64,000 bases of DNA from CAYTSA01 sp964440345. Its GTDB lineage: Bacteria > Desulfobacterota > Desulfovibrionia > Desulfovibrionales > Desulfovibrionaceae. Below are positions 42,659-50,548 of the stretch, one piece after another (position 1 is the stretch's first letter; each line of letters starts with the position of its first letter). Made by a program: the position numbers and the translations under genes. The notes under the pieces were generated by a model. It saw only the letters and a program-made list of their open reading frames with translations. It made no database searches and had not been told where the DNA came from. Where the stretch lies: contig CAYTSA010000001.1 of NCBI GenBank assembly GCA_964440345.1, positions 62,001-126,000 on the forward strand, in the 5' to 3' direction.

Positions 42659-43567
42659 ATGTCAACACATAACAGAGGTCTCGGCAAAGGCTTGGACGCT
42701 TTGCTGAAAGGATTCAACGAACATAAAAGCGATTCTGAAATTATGCTTGTTCCAGTTGCATCCATAGAACCAAATCCATTTCAGCCACGCAAAACATTCA
42801 ATGAAGAGTCGTTGAAGGATTTGGCTGCATCAATCAAAGCGCAAGGTGTATTACAACCTGTTCTTATACGGAAAACCCACGAAGAGAAAGAGCAGTACCA
42901 ACTCATCGCCGGTGAACGACGCTGGCGCGCCAGCCAACTTGCGCATATTGAACTGATTCCTGCAATCGTCAAGACACTTTCAGACAATGATTGTTTTGTG
43001 GTTGCAATGATTGAGAATTTGCAACGCGAAGATTTGAATCCCATTGAGGAAGCGCTTGGGCTGCAAACCCTTCAAAAACAACTAAAAATTAATCAAGAAA
43101 AATTAGCCCAGCATGTTGGAAAAAGCCGCTCTGCCGTGGCTAATTCATTACGCTTGCTGCAGCTTCCTGAACCCATTCAAGCCGCGGTCAAAAACGGGGA
43201 CATCACGGCTGGCCATGCACGGACTTTGCTTATTCTTAGCGAAGAAGCCCAGTTGGCGCTTTTTCAGAGAATCCTTACACACGACCTTTCTGTTCGCGCA
43301 ACTGAAGCAGCCGTTTCATACTGGAAGGACAATGAAGAACTCCCTCCAGAGTCGCATACAGATACTCCAAAAAAGTCTAAGCGTGCTGCAGCGACAGAGA
43401 AACTAGCTGATGCAGCAATGATTGACATAGCTAATAAAATTGAAGAGACACTCTCGCTTCCGGTGAAGGTAAAAGGGAACACTAAACGAGGACAACTCGT
43501 AGTACACTTTTCCAGCAATGATCAATTTCGTACACTTCTCTCTCGACTAGGCATTGAACCTCAATGA
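42659..43567 (+). CDS. parB: Chromosome partitioning protein ParB (Spo0J)
   Basis: CTP-dependent DNA clamp that loads at parS. 302 residues from ATG 42659, preceded by AAGGAG; an upstream frame to 42593 overlaps the antisense gene. GLGKGLDALL at the N-terminus, ParB/Srx CTPase domain with PNPFQPRKTFNEESLKDLA and LIAGERRWRAS, IENLQREDLNPIEEA, HTH in LAQHVGKSRSAVANSLRLL, and a C-terminal dimerisation domain. rfaE1 starts 13 bases after the stop (an upstream TTG would overlap). Confidence 0.97.
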   Translation: MSTHNRGLGKGLDALLKGFNEHKSDSEIMLVPVASIEPNPFQPRKTFNEESLKDLAASIKAQGVLQPVLIRKTHEEKEQYQLIAGERRWRASQLAHIELIPAIVKTLSDNDCFVVAMIENLQREDLNPIEEALGLQTLQKQLKINQEKLAQHVGKSRSAVANSLRLLQLPEPIQAAVKNGDITAGHARTLLILSEEAQLALFQRILTHDLSVRATEAAVSYWKDNEELPPESHTDTPKKSKRAAATEKLADAAMIDIANKIEETLSLPVKVKGNTKRGQLVVHFSSNDQFRTLLSRLGIEPQ

Positions 43568-43580
43568 CGGCCTTGGAACT

Positions 43581-44606
43581 ATGAAAGACATAAACGCTAA
43601 GCAGTTGTTGCCATACCTGTCTGCTTTCAACAAAGGCAGTGTTGTCGTGGTTGGCGATATAATGCTTGATCATTATTGCTATGGAAAAGTAGACCGGATA
43701 TCCCCAGAAGCTCCAGTTCCTGTAGTTCAAGTAACTCATGAAAACTACAAGTTGGGTGGCGCTGGCAATGTTGCGCAAAATATTACGAGTTTTGGCGCAA
43801 AAGCTCATCTAGTTGGCGCTACCGGCGATGACAGCAATGTAGCTCGCCTGCAGTCATTATGCGGCCAGCAAAATATTGACTGGTTTTTTATTTCAGAACA
43901 GGACCGCAAAACTACTCTGAAATCTCGGATTATTTGCCAAAACCAACAAATTGTACGCTTGGACTGGGAATCATCACATACGGTACGAGACGACACAGCA
44001 GAGAATCTTATATCCCAATCCTCTCAGCACTTTGATGATAATTCGGTTATCGTTCTTTCAGACTACGGGAAAGGGGTCGTTACCCAACATACGTATTCCC
44101 AACTTATGACTTCGGCGCTTAAAAAAAAGAATGCACGTATTCTGGTAGATCCTAAAGTTAGAAACTTTGAGGTGTATAAAAAGCCATATCTCGTAACCCC
44201 AAATCGCAAAGAACTTTTTGAATGTGTGGGGGGTAATGTTTCACATGAAACATGTGACATACTTCATGCTGGGAAGTTGTTCCTCCAGAAAACTTGTGCA
44301 GACAACCTATTGGTAACCTTGGGCGCTAGGGGCATGGCTCTATTCAATGGCCTGGAATCAGTACATTACATCCCAACATTTGCTCAAGATGTTTTTGATG
44401 TTACTGGAGCTGGCGACACTGTGATCGCGGTTTTGAGCTTGGCTCTATCTGTAAATACACCTCTTTTAGAAGCATGCTTACTGGCTAACTTTGCTGCTGG
44501 CATAGTGGTAGGACAAATTGGCGCCGCCTGGGTAACACAGGAGTCGTTGCAAAATGTCATATCCAAAGCTGGACCAATGTCCATCGATATGTGGAACTTT
44601 AAATAA
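43581..44606 (+). CDS. rfaE1: D-glycero-beta-D-manno-heptose-7-phosphate kinase (RfaE domain I)
   Basis: PfkB-family sugar kinase for ADP-heptose, a precursor of the LPS inner core. 341 residues, only the kinase domain, so the nucleotidyltransferase half (domain II) must be elsewhere. VVGDIMLDHYCYGKVDRISPEAPVPV, KLGGAGNVAQNI, LSDYGKGV, VTPNRKE and the catalytic DVTGAGDTVIAVL are present. I start at ATG 43581 instead of an in-frame TTG at 43554 overlapping parB. A parS-like site lies inside the gene. 44607-44822 downstream holds no gene. Confidence 0.92.
   Translation: MKDINAKQLLPYLSAFNKGSVVVVGDIMLDHYCYGKVDRISPEAPVPVVQVTHENYKLGGAGNVAQNITSFGAKAHLVGATGDDSNVARLQSLCGQQNIDWFFISEQDRKTTLKSRIICQNQQIVRLDWESSHTVRDDTAENLISQSSQHFDDNSVIVLSDYGKGVVTQHTYSQLMTSALKKKNARILVDPKVRNFEVYKKPYLVTPNRKELFECVGGNVSHETCDILHAGKLFLQKTCADNLLVTLGARGMALFNGLESVHYIPTFAQDVFDVTGAGDTVIAVLSLALSVNTPLLEACLLANFAAGIVVGQIGAAWVTQESLQNVISKAGPMSIDMWNFK
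44237..44252 (+). promoter_or_regulatory. parS-like centromere site 2 (inside rfaE1)
   Basis: TGTTTCACATGAAACA, one base from the parS consensus, inside the rfaE1 coding sequence. Sites within genes are common for parS because ParB loading is not orientation- or promoter-dependent. Confidence 0.8.
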
Positions 44607-44822
44607 TCACTGCATGTACCGGGTAGATAGCTAGAATTTTGAAGCTAAGCACGTTTGCTTTTGTAGAAGTGCACTATCTTCATCAATAAGGCGTGCACAT
44701 CGATTCATAAGCTGACTTATTTTTCTGAGCGCTTTCGTGCTAGGTGCGTTGGCAAGGCACTCAATACAAACAACTAGGCTATAGATTTTTTCTTCACAAA
44801 CGACTTCGATTCAGGATATAAT

Positions 44823-46082
44823 ATGGACAATTCAGCTTCAGGGCGCATGAAAGCTCTCATCAAGGCGAGCCAAGTACTAACGCAGGTTGATTCCTTACAA
44901 GAGCTTTTTCCTATGTTACTGACACTGGCGCAACAAGTAACAAGGGGGCAAGGCTCTTCGCTTTTATTATTTCATCCAGATGACCAATCTTTGTCCTTTG
45001 CTCTAGCACTTAATGAAAATGAAACTGTTTCGCAAATTATATCACAAGAAAACATCGTCCTTAAGCTTGGCGAAGGCATCGCAGGGCATGTCGCAAAAAC
45101 CTTGGAACCCCTTTTAATTGCTGACGCACAGACTGATGCTCGTTTTGACCAAACAGCTGACATGGCATCAGGATTTACTACCCGGTCTCTACTTTGCGCA
45201 CCTATAGTTTATCAAAATGAGCTACTAGGCGCTGTACAAGTTGTAAACGCTAAAGACAAAAATGTATTTGATACAGATGACTTAGAAATACTATCCTCAT
45301 TTTCATATCTTGCAGCCATGGCCATCATCCGTTCTCGAATGCTAGATCAAATGATAAAGCAGGAACGATTTCATGCTCAACTAGATGCAGCGGCCCGAAT
45401 TCAATCTCATTTTTGGCCAGAATTTCCTAACTTAGGCAATGGATGTTCCGTTTGGGCAATTACACAACCGGCTATTGTCGTAGGCGGGGATTATCATGAT
45501 TGCATAGCGTTAAACGATGGAGCGTATCTGTTTTGCATAGCTGATGTAAGCGGAAAAGGGTTGCCTGCAGCGTTGGCAGGAGCAGCATTATGGTCCAAAA
45601 TCAGGGGATTGTCTTCTATGGCGGATGATTTGCCGCAAATGCTCACACGCTTGGATCGTGAAATGGCTGCAGTAATGAACTTCGAATTATTTGCCACTTT
45701 AGTTCTCGTATATTTTGATCCTGGCAGCTGTACTGCGTCGTTTTGTATTGCTGGCCATATCCCTCCACTTTTGATTTCCGCGGGGCATGTTACAGCGTTC
45801 GATTCCATGTCTGGCCATCCTATTGGAATAGACTTGGACGAACCTTTTACTGTGGAAAATGTTCAATTGAAAAAGGGGGATTCATTGCTTATGATGACCG
45901 ACGGAGTCACAGAAGCGAGAAACAATAAGAGGGAAATGTTTGGCGAAGACCGCCTTGTTGCTTTGGTTGGCGCAAATACAACAATGCCATATGGACCTCA
46001 CATAATGAATGAAATAGCTGCGTGGACGCATAACTTTGAACAAAATGATGATATCACGGTTTTAGAAATTTACCGTTTGTAA
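44823..46082 (+). CDS. GAF-domain SpoIIE/PP2C-type serine phosphatase
   Basis: 419 residues, soluble. An N-terminal GAF sensor domain (about 20-170, with LGEGIAGHVAKTLEPLLIADAQ and LLCAPIVYQNELLGAVQVVN) is joined to a SpoIIE/RsbU-type PP2C domain with the metal-binding motifs VVGGDYHDC, IADVSGKGLPAALAG and MMTDGVTEARN. Such phosphatases dephosphorylate STAS-domain anti-anti-sigma factors; one is encoded about 150 bases downstream. Stop codon is one base before parS site 3. Confidence 0.94.
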   Translation: MDNSASGRMKALIKASQVLTQVDSLQELFPMLLTLAQQVTRGQGSSLLLFHPDDQSLSFALALNENETVSQIISQENIVLKLGEGIAGHVAKTLEPLLIADAQTDARFDQTADMASGFTTRSLLCAPIVYQNELLGAVQVVNAKDKNVFDTDDLEILSSFSYLAAMAIIRSRMLDQMIKQERFHAQLDAAARIQSHFWPEFPNLGNGCSVWAITQPAIVVGGDYHDCIALNDGAYLFCIADVSGKGLPAALAGAALWSKIRGLSSMADDLPQMLTRLDREMAAVMNFELFATLVLVYFDPGSCTASFCIAGHIPPLLISAGHVTAFDSMSGHPIGIDLDEPFTVENVQLKKGDSLLMMTDGVTEARNNKREMFGEDRLVALVGANTTMPYGPHIMNEIAAWTHNFEQNDDITVLEIYRL

Positions 46083-46083
46083 A

Positions 46084-46099
46084 TGTTTCCCGTGAAACA
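46084..46099 (+). promoter_or_regulatory. parS-like centromere site 3
   Basis: TGTTTCCCGTGAAACA, identical to site 1 and one base from consensus, in the 149-base gap between the phosphatase and STAS genes. Confidence 0.88.
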
Positions 46100-46231
46100 A
46101 TTCTAGTATCGCTTGAAAGAATGGAATGAACTCACTCACATTGCTGTCGGAGTATTCCTGCAACTTGCTGCGCCTTCCGAAAAAAGTTATCTATTCAATG
46201 AGTACACAAAGACCTTCAATACGAGGTGATT

Positions 46232-46543
46232 ATGGCTACGCAACAAAACTGGTCCATCGAAACCAAAAACAATAACTACTTTCTCATGTCTGGTGAAATT
46301 GACTATGTAGTCACGCCCAAAATTCGTAAAAAACTGCTGTCCCTTATACAAGAATCAAACGCGAATGTGACCTTTGATTTGAGCAAGCTCTCGTATTTGG
46401 ACAGCTCGGGGTTGGCAATATTTATTGAGATTCGCAGGAAGCTGCTTGATAAAAATGTGTCTGTGTCGATTGTTAACCCCTCTCCGGAGGTGTCTAAAAT
46501 ATTCAAGCTTACCCAGGTTGCCAAACTTTTCGGTATAGAGTGA
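46232..46543 (+). CDS. STAS-domain anti-sigma factor antagonist
   Basis: 103-residue SpoIIAA/RsbV-like protein. Conserved phosphorylation site in LSYLDSSGLAIFIEIRR. I start at ATG 46232 with GAGG 5 bases upstream; a GTG two codons earlier is less likely. Its activity would be set by dephosphorylation by the preceding phosphatase and phosphorylation by a kinase/anti-sigma factor not encoded in this window. Confidence 0.93.
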   Translation: MATQQNWSIETKNNNYFLMSGEIDYVVTPKIRKKLLSLIQESNANVTFDLSKLSYLDSSGLAIFIEIRRKLLDKNVSVSIVNPSPEVSKIFKLTQVAKLFGIE

Positions 46544-46561
46544 AAAGCATCTACGCTCTAA

Positions 46562-46672
46562 AGCATTTCACAGTTGAAATGCTCTGCAAGGATTTGCTTG
46601 CAAAGCATTGGCGTGAAATGCTTGTAGACGGGCTTTACTCGTCGTAATGCAAGCATTTTAATCGTTAAATGC
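46562..46672 (+). repeat. Hairpin-rich repeat (family H), copy 2
   Basis: 111-base element in the same orientation as copy 1 (37108). It opens with AGCATTTCA / TGAAATGCT (loop CAGT), then the 62-base block identical to copy 1. The third hairpin here is GACGGG / CTCGTC (one G-U pair) where copy 1 has GACGGGC / GCCCGCC, so pairing survives although bases differ. A degenerate relative starts at 46683 (TAGAGCATTTGAAC). It lies 18 bases after the STAS gene. Confidence 0.7.
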
Positions 46673-46730
46673 AATAAACATCTAGAGCATTTGAACATTG
46701 AACATTTTTAGACGCTCTTATGGTTTTCCC

Positions 46731-46790
46731 TGAAATAATTAAAGATTATTTCAAGAGCGAGCGTTGTCTCAACACGAAAATCCGCGAGGG
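46731..46790 (+). repeat. Dispersed palindromic repeat (family P), copy 4
   Basis: The best-preserved copy: perfect 9-bp arms TGAAATAAT / ATTATTTCA around TAAAG, then AAGAGCGAGCGTTGTCTCAA and CACGAAAATCCGCG. The second part contains GCGTTG / CAAC half-sites. No gene between here and rsmB at 46906. Confidence 0.65.
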
Positions 46791-46905
46791 CTGCTGAATG
46801 CGCTTTGTAGTGAACATCGCTGAAGAGCGATAAGAAAAATAATGAAGAATTGGTCGATAAAAACACGGCTATGAAATGTTCTTACGATTCAAAAAAAATC
46901 AATTC

Positions 46906-48201
46906 TTACTTCTTTCGCAAACTTGCTGTCCAAAAAAATTCACATTGACTCCCGTCTGTAGGCGTTGACCATTGCGACTCAACTATCATTCTGTTTGTAC
47001 GGCAAGCCTCTTCTATCTGCCGTTCATTCTCCTCTGGCGTCAACGTACAAGTAATGTAGCCTAACATCCCTCCTGAAGAAAGTTTGCTTGCACATTCAGC
47101 CACTATGCGCTTCTGCAACGCACACAACGTCTCCACGTCGGACACTGTGCGGTGATGCTTTATGTCAGGCCGCCGAGATAAAACGCCAAGTCCAGAGCAC
47201 GGAGCATCAATAATAATTGATTGCGCTTTTGCTGCGATTATAGGCAAACGTGAAGCATCTGAGACAAATGCGTTAGGTTGCGGTTGATGCAATCGTATTG
47301 CCTCTGCAGCAAGCTGTTTTACTTTTGCGCTGTTGACGTCGCTAGCAAAAAGTAGACCCCGTATTCGTTCCTGTATGGCCAGTGTTTTGGAGCCGCGTCC
47401 GGCACACACGTCAAGTACAGGCGGCAGAAAGCAGTCTGGATGCAATGACCAAAGCGCCTGCTGCGATGAAAAACTCATGCGGCTCAGAGCCCCTTCTTTC
47501 TCAAATCTCTCTATGGCGCCTACATCGAGATTGTCAGAAGCCAGGCCATACATGTCTGAATCTGAATATGCCGCGACTGCGGACAAATCCTGAAAAAGAG
47601 CATCAGCAGAAGGACATGACGCATTGATGCGAACGCCGGTAAGCGGCTTTTGCAGAGACGCGTGTAGAAATACAAGAGCCTGCTCCTCCCCATACGCTTC
47701 TATCCACAGCTTTGTTATCCACTGCGGACAGCTAAAGCGTTGCGAAAGCCTGGTTACTCGCTGCGATACGTGCGCATCGAAGAATGCCCCGCTTGTATAT
47801 GATTCAGCTTGTCGACAGATATTGCGCAAAACGCCATTGGCTACGTTCGCAAGTGTTTTTCCATACTCCTTGCGTACAATGCGGACAGCCGAGTCGACAG
47901 AAGCAAACTCAGGAGTTTTGGACATATGGAGAATTTCATAGGCAGCAAGGCCAATGATATCTTTACATATAGCTGGTAGCTTGCCAGGCTGGCGCAAAAA
48001 AGAATCAACAAATGAATTAATAGAAATACGGCGCCGGAAATACCCGTAACACAGCTCTGTGATAAAAGCTCTCTGCTGGCGGTTGTGTTGCTGTTTGCGG
48101 AGTGTAGAGTTTAGCGCATGCTGCAAGTCATAAGATTCGGCAGTTACTCGCCTGACAACCTCTATAGCGCTTAGCCGCGGCAAGAGATTGCTAGTGACCA
48201 T
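46906..48201 (-). CDS. rsmB: 16S rRNA m5C967 methyltransferase RsmB
   Basis: SAM-dependent cytosine-5 methyltransferase. NusB-like N-terminal RNA-binding domain (SAIEVVRRVTAESYDLQHAL, QRAFITELCYGYFRRR). Catalytic Fmu domain with DVCAGRGSKTL (SAM), DAPCSGLGVLSRRPDIKH and the nucleophilic Cys in GYITCTLTPEENE. I start at ATG 48201 (431 residues), overlapping the DUF116 gene by 11 bases; the frame runs to 48261. Last gene of the long minus-strand chain. Confidence 0.93.
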   Translation of the reverse strand: MVTSNLLPRLSAIEVVRRVTAESYDLQHALNSTLRKQQHNRQQRAFITELCYGYFRRRISINSFVDSFLRQPGKLPAICKDIIGLAAYEILHMSKTPEFASVDSAVRIVRKEYGKTLANVANGVLRNICRQAESYTSGAFFDAHVSQRVTRLSQRFSCPQWITKLWIEAYGEEQALVFLHASLQKPLTGVRINASCPSADALFQDLSAVAAYSDSDMYGLASDNLDVGAIERFEKEGALSRMSFSSQQALWSLHPDCFLPPVLDVCAGRGSKTLAIQERIRGLLFASDVNSAKVKQLAAEAIRLHQPQPNAFVSDASRLPIIAAKAQSIIIDAPCSGLGVLSRRPDIKHHRTVSDVETLCALQKRIVAECASKLSSGGMLGYITCTLTPEENERQIEEACRTNRMIVESQWSTPTDGSQCEFFWTASLRKK

Positions 48202-48991
48202 GCTGTTGCGGTGTCGGTGCCGCCAAAAATGAGTGCAAGACAGACTCAATTGTTGATACATCGACAGTAGTGTCTAAACAAGGCCCGTGCGGACGTTCAT
48301 TCAAAACGCCAAACACAGGAATGGGATAGGCGTCCTGGATGCCGCTGGCCAGGTCGCGTTCGCAAGCGACTGCAATAATGATTTTTGGCCGCGTCTGTAC
48401 GACAATTCGCCGAGCTATGGTGCCGCCGGTTGCTATGGCCAAATGAACGCCATAAGCGTCGCTTAGATCGAGAAGGTTCTTTAAAGGACACTTGCCGCAG
48501 CGTTTGCAGTTGTTGATAGAATAGGTAAGCCGCATGTCGCAATGGCTGTTCTGAATGCAATGCGGCATGAGCAATAAAATACGTTCAGGCGGATACCGTC
48601 TATTTTCGCTTACAACCAACTCATTATTTACCTTAATAAATGAATTACGGATGCGTTCTTTGGAAATGCCAATCATGCGCCCGAGAAGCGTCATAAGGGG
48701 CAAAAACAGCTTAATGGATAACCCGCGCAACCGACGGGAAAAAAGGACAGGTCTGCCAAGAAGTATATTGAAGATAAGGCCAAAACTAGACCACAATATA
48801 AGAAGTATGGCCAAACCAAATATAACGCCAAGACCGTGTGGAGCATAAGGATGTATTTGTTGTAAGCCTATAAAAGGAACGTACCAAAGGCCAGCTAGTA
48901 TGATACAAACCAGAAACGATGCGCTAATTATAAGTCCAATAAATAAACGTTTTCGGCTTGTATAATCAATATCTAGATCAGGCGTATTCAT
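48191..48991 (-). CDS. DUF116-family membrane protein
   Basis: 266 residues. Two N-terminal membrane segments (about 19-40 and 57-78) lead to a cytosolic DUF116 domain with a Cys cluster: LMPHCIQNSHC, then CKRCGKCPLKNL, enough for an iron-sulfur or zinc site. GGTIARRIV and IIIAVACERDLASGIQD follow. The family's role is not established. Sits between fmt and rsmB in the same operon, 26 bases after fmt. ATG 48991 chosen; GTG 49000 would add three residues. Confidence 0.87.
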   Translation of the reverse strand: MNTPDLDIDYTSRKRLFIGLIISASFLVCIILAGLWYVPFIGLQQIHPYAPHGLGVIFGLAILLILWSSFGLIFNILLGRPVLFSRRLRGLSIKLFLPLMTLLGRMIGISKERIRNSFIKVNNELVVSENRRYPPERILLLMPHCIQNSHCDMRLTYSINNCKRCGKCPLKNLLDLSDAYGVHLAIATGGTIARRIVVQTRPKIIIAVACERDLASGIQDAYPIPVFGVLNERPHGPCLDTTVDVSTIESVLHSFLAAPTPQQHGH

Positions 48992-49017
48992 AGTGATCAC
49001 TCACGCGAGCATCAACG

Positions 49018-49983
49018 CTACAAGGAAAGTTTACATACATATCCGTTATAAAATGATCGTGCATCCATAACTGGCCTGCAAGCTGGACATACTTGTGGGA
49101 CAAGGTATGCTTTGTCTGCAGTTGCTATGGCCAGGCAGTCTCCATGGATGCCAAGTATAGTCCCAGGTTCTTGTTCGTTAGTGGTCTGTTCGCTGATATG
49201 GCCTGGACAAATTGTGAGCTTCAGAGGCTCGGCAGTATCAGGCCGGGCAGTTGTGAAGTATGCGCCAGGCCACGGATACACTCCGCGGATGTGGTTATGT
49301 ATTATGCGGGCTGGTTGCGCCCAGTCAATTTCACCATCTTTTTTGGATAGTTTCGGCGCATATGTGGCCAAAGCTTCATTTTGCGGTATTGCGGTTATGG
49401 TGTTCGCTTGTAACATTTCCAGAGCTTCAATGAGCAAACGGCCGCCCAGTGTAGCAAGTTCATCATGAATAGTCGCGGCTGTGTCGTCTATGCCGACGCC
49501 TAGGGAACGTTGCAACAACATATCTCCAGTGTCCATGCCGGCGTCCATTTGCATTATTGTAACCCCGGTAACGTGCTCTCCATTCATAATGGCGCGCTGA
49601 ATAGGCGCTGCGCCGCGGTATTTTGGCAACAAAGAAGCGTGGACATTGACGCACCCCATGGATGGCGCGTCTAACACCGCTTGGGGCAAAATAAGGCCAT
49701 ATGCTGCAACAACACACACGTCGGGATTTAGTGAAGCAAAGCTATCGACGTCAGCTGAATTTTTAAAGTTGAGCGGTTGGTAAACAGGAAGTGATTTAGC
49801 TACAGCAAGCTGTTTTACTTCAGAAAAATGAACTCTTCGTCCACGCCCGGAAGTCCGGTCAGGTTGCGTATAGACCGCAACAACATCTGCAATAGCAGAA
49901 TTAAGTAATGCGCTGAGAATCTCCGCAGCAAAGCCGGGAGTTCCCATAAACACGACTTTTAGCTTTCCTTGATTTTGTGCCAT
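49018..49983 (-). CDS. fmt: Methionyl-tRNA formyltransferase
   Basis: Formylates initiator Met-tRNA. 321 residues with VVFMGTPGFAAEIL, the folate-site motif HASLLPKYRGAAPIQRAIMNGE, GVTIMQMDAGMDTGDML, and an OB-type C-terminal domain. Its start overlaps the end of def by 25 bases. Confidence 0.96.
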   Translation of the reverse strand: MAQNQGKLKVVFMGTPGFAAEILSALLNSAIADVVAVYTQPDRTSGRGRRVHFSEVKQLAVAKSLPVYQPLNFKNSADVDSFASLNPDVCVVAAYGLILPQAVLDAPSMGCVNVHASLLPKYRGAAPIQRAIMNGEHVTGVTIMQMDAGMDTGDMLLQRSLGVGIDDTAATIHDELATLGGRLLIEALEMLQANTITAIPQNEALATYAPKLSKKDGEIDWAQPARIIHNHIRGVYPWPGAYFTTARPDTAEPLKLTICPGHISEQTTNEQEPGTILGIHGDCLAIATADKAYLVPQVCPACRPVMDARSFYNGYVCKLSL

Positions 49984-50468
49984 TTTTTTACTTTGTTATC
50001 GTATAAAGACTTTTTTAGGCGACTCATTTGATCTACGATAAGGGTCCCTTGCAAATGATCAATTTCATGCTGCAAGCAGATGGCAAGCAGACCGTCTGCT
50101 TCCAAACGAAGGGGATTTCCGTCCAAGTCAAGGCCTTGTACAATAATTCTTTCTGCGCGTTTGCACACGGTTCGCGTATTGGGAACGCTCAAACACCCCT
50201 CGTCCGATTCAACTTCGCCTTCTGCGTGTACTATCATAGGATTAATTACGTGTAGTAAATCCGTACGCTGGTCAGGCCCGCTAATATCTAAGACAATAAG
50301 CCGGAGAGCTTTACCAACCTGGGGCGCTGCTAAACCAATGCCGTTATTATCATACATGGTCAACACCATGTCGCTGGCAAGTTGGCGGATATCATCTGTG
50401 ATATCCGTAACCGCAACGGCTTTGCAGCGCAAGCAGTCCGCAGGGTATGTGAATATTTCTAGAGACAT
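49959..50468 (-). CDS. def: Peptide deformylase
   Basis: Removes the formyl group from nascent chains; metal-dependent. All three motifs are intact: GIGLAAPQVG, EGCLSVP and QHEIDHLQG. 169 residues. Upstream of and overlapping fmt, the classical def-fmt pair. Confidence 0.97.
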   Translation of the reverse strand: MSLEIFTYPADCLRCKAVAVTDITDDIRQLASDMVLTMYDNNGIGLAAPQVGKALRLIVLDISGPDQRTDLLHVINPMIVHAEGEVESDEGCLSVPNTRTVCKRAERIIVQGLDLDGNPLRLEADGLLAICLQHEIDHLQGTLIVDQMSRLKKSLYDNKVKKWHKIKES

Positions 50469-50548
50469 AGTTTACGCATCCATTGGGTGTTGTTCGTCAA
50501 ATGTAACAAAGAGTATAAGCATTAAAACAAGAGAATCAAATTAGAAAA

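Noticed and set aside
47698..47723. Two DnaA-box-like sequences (CTATCCACA and TTATCCACT) considered as oriC
   Set aside because: They lie inside the rsmB coding sequence, there is no AT-rich unwinding element or further boxes, and no dnaA/dnaN gene nearby.
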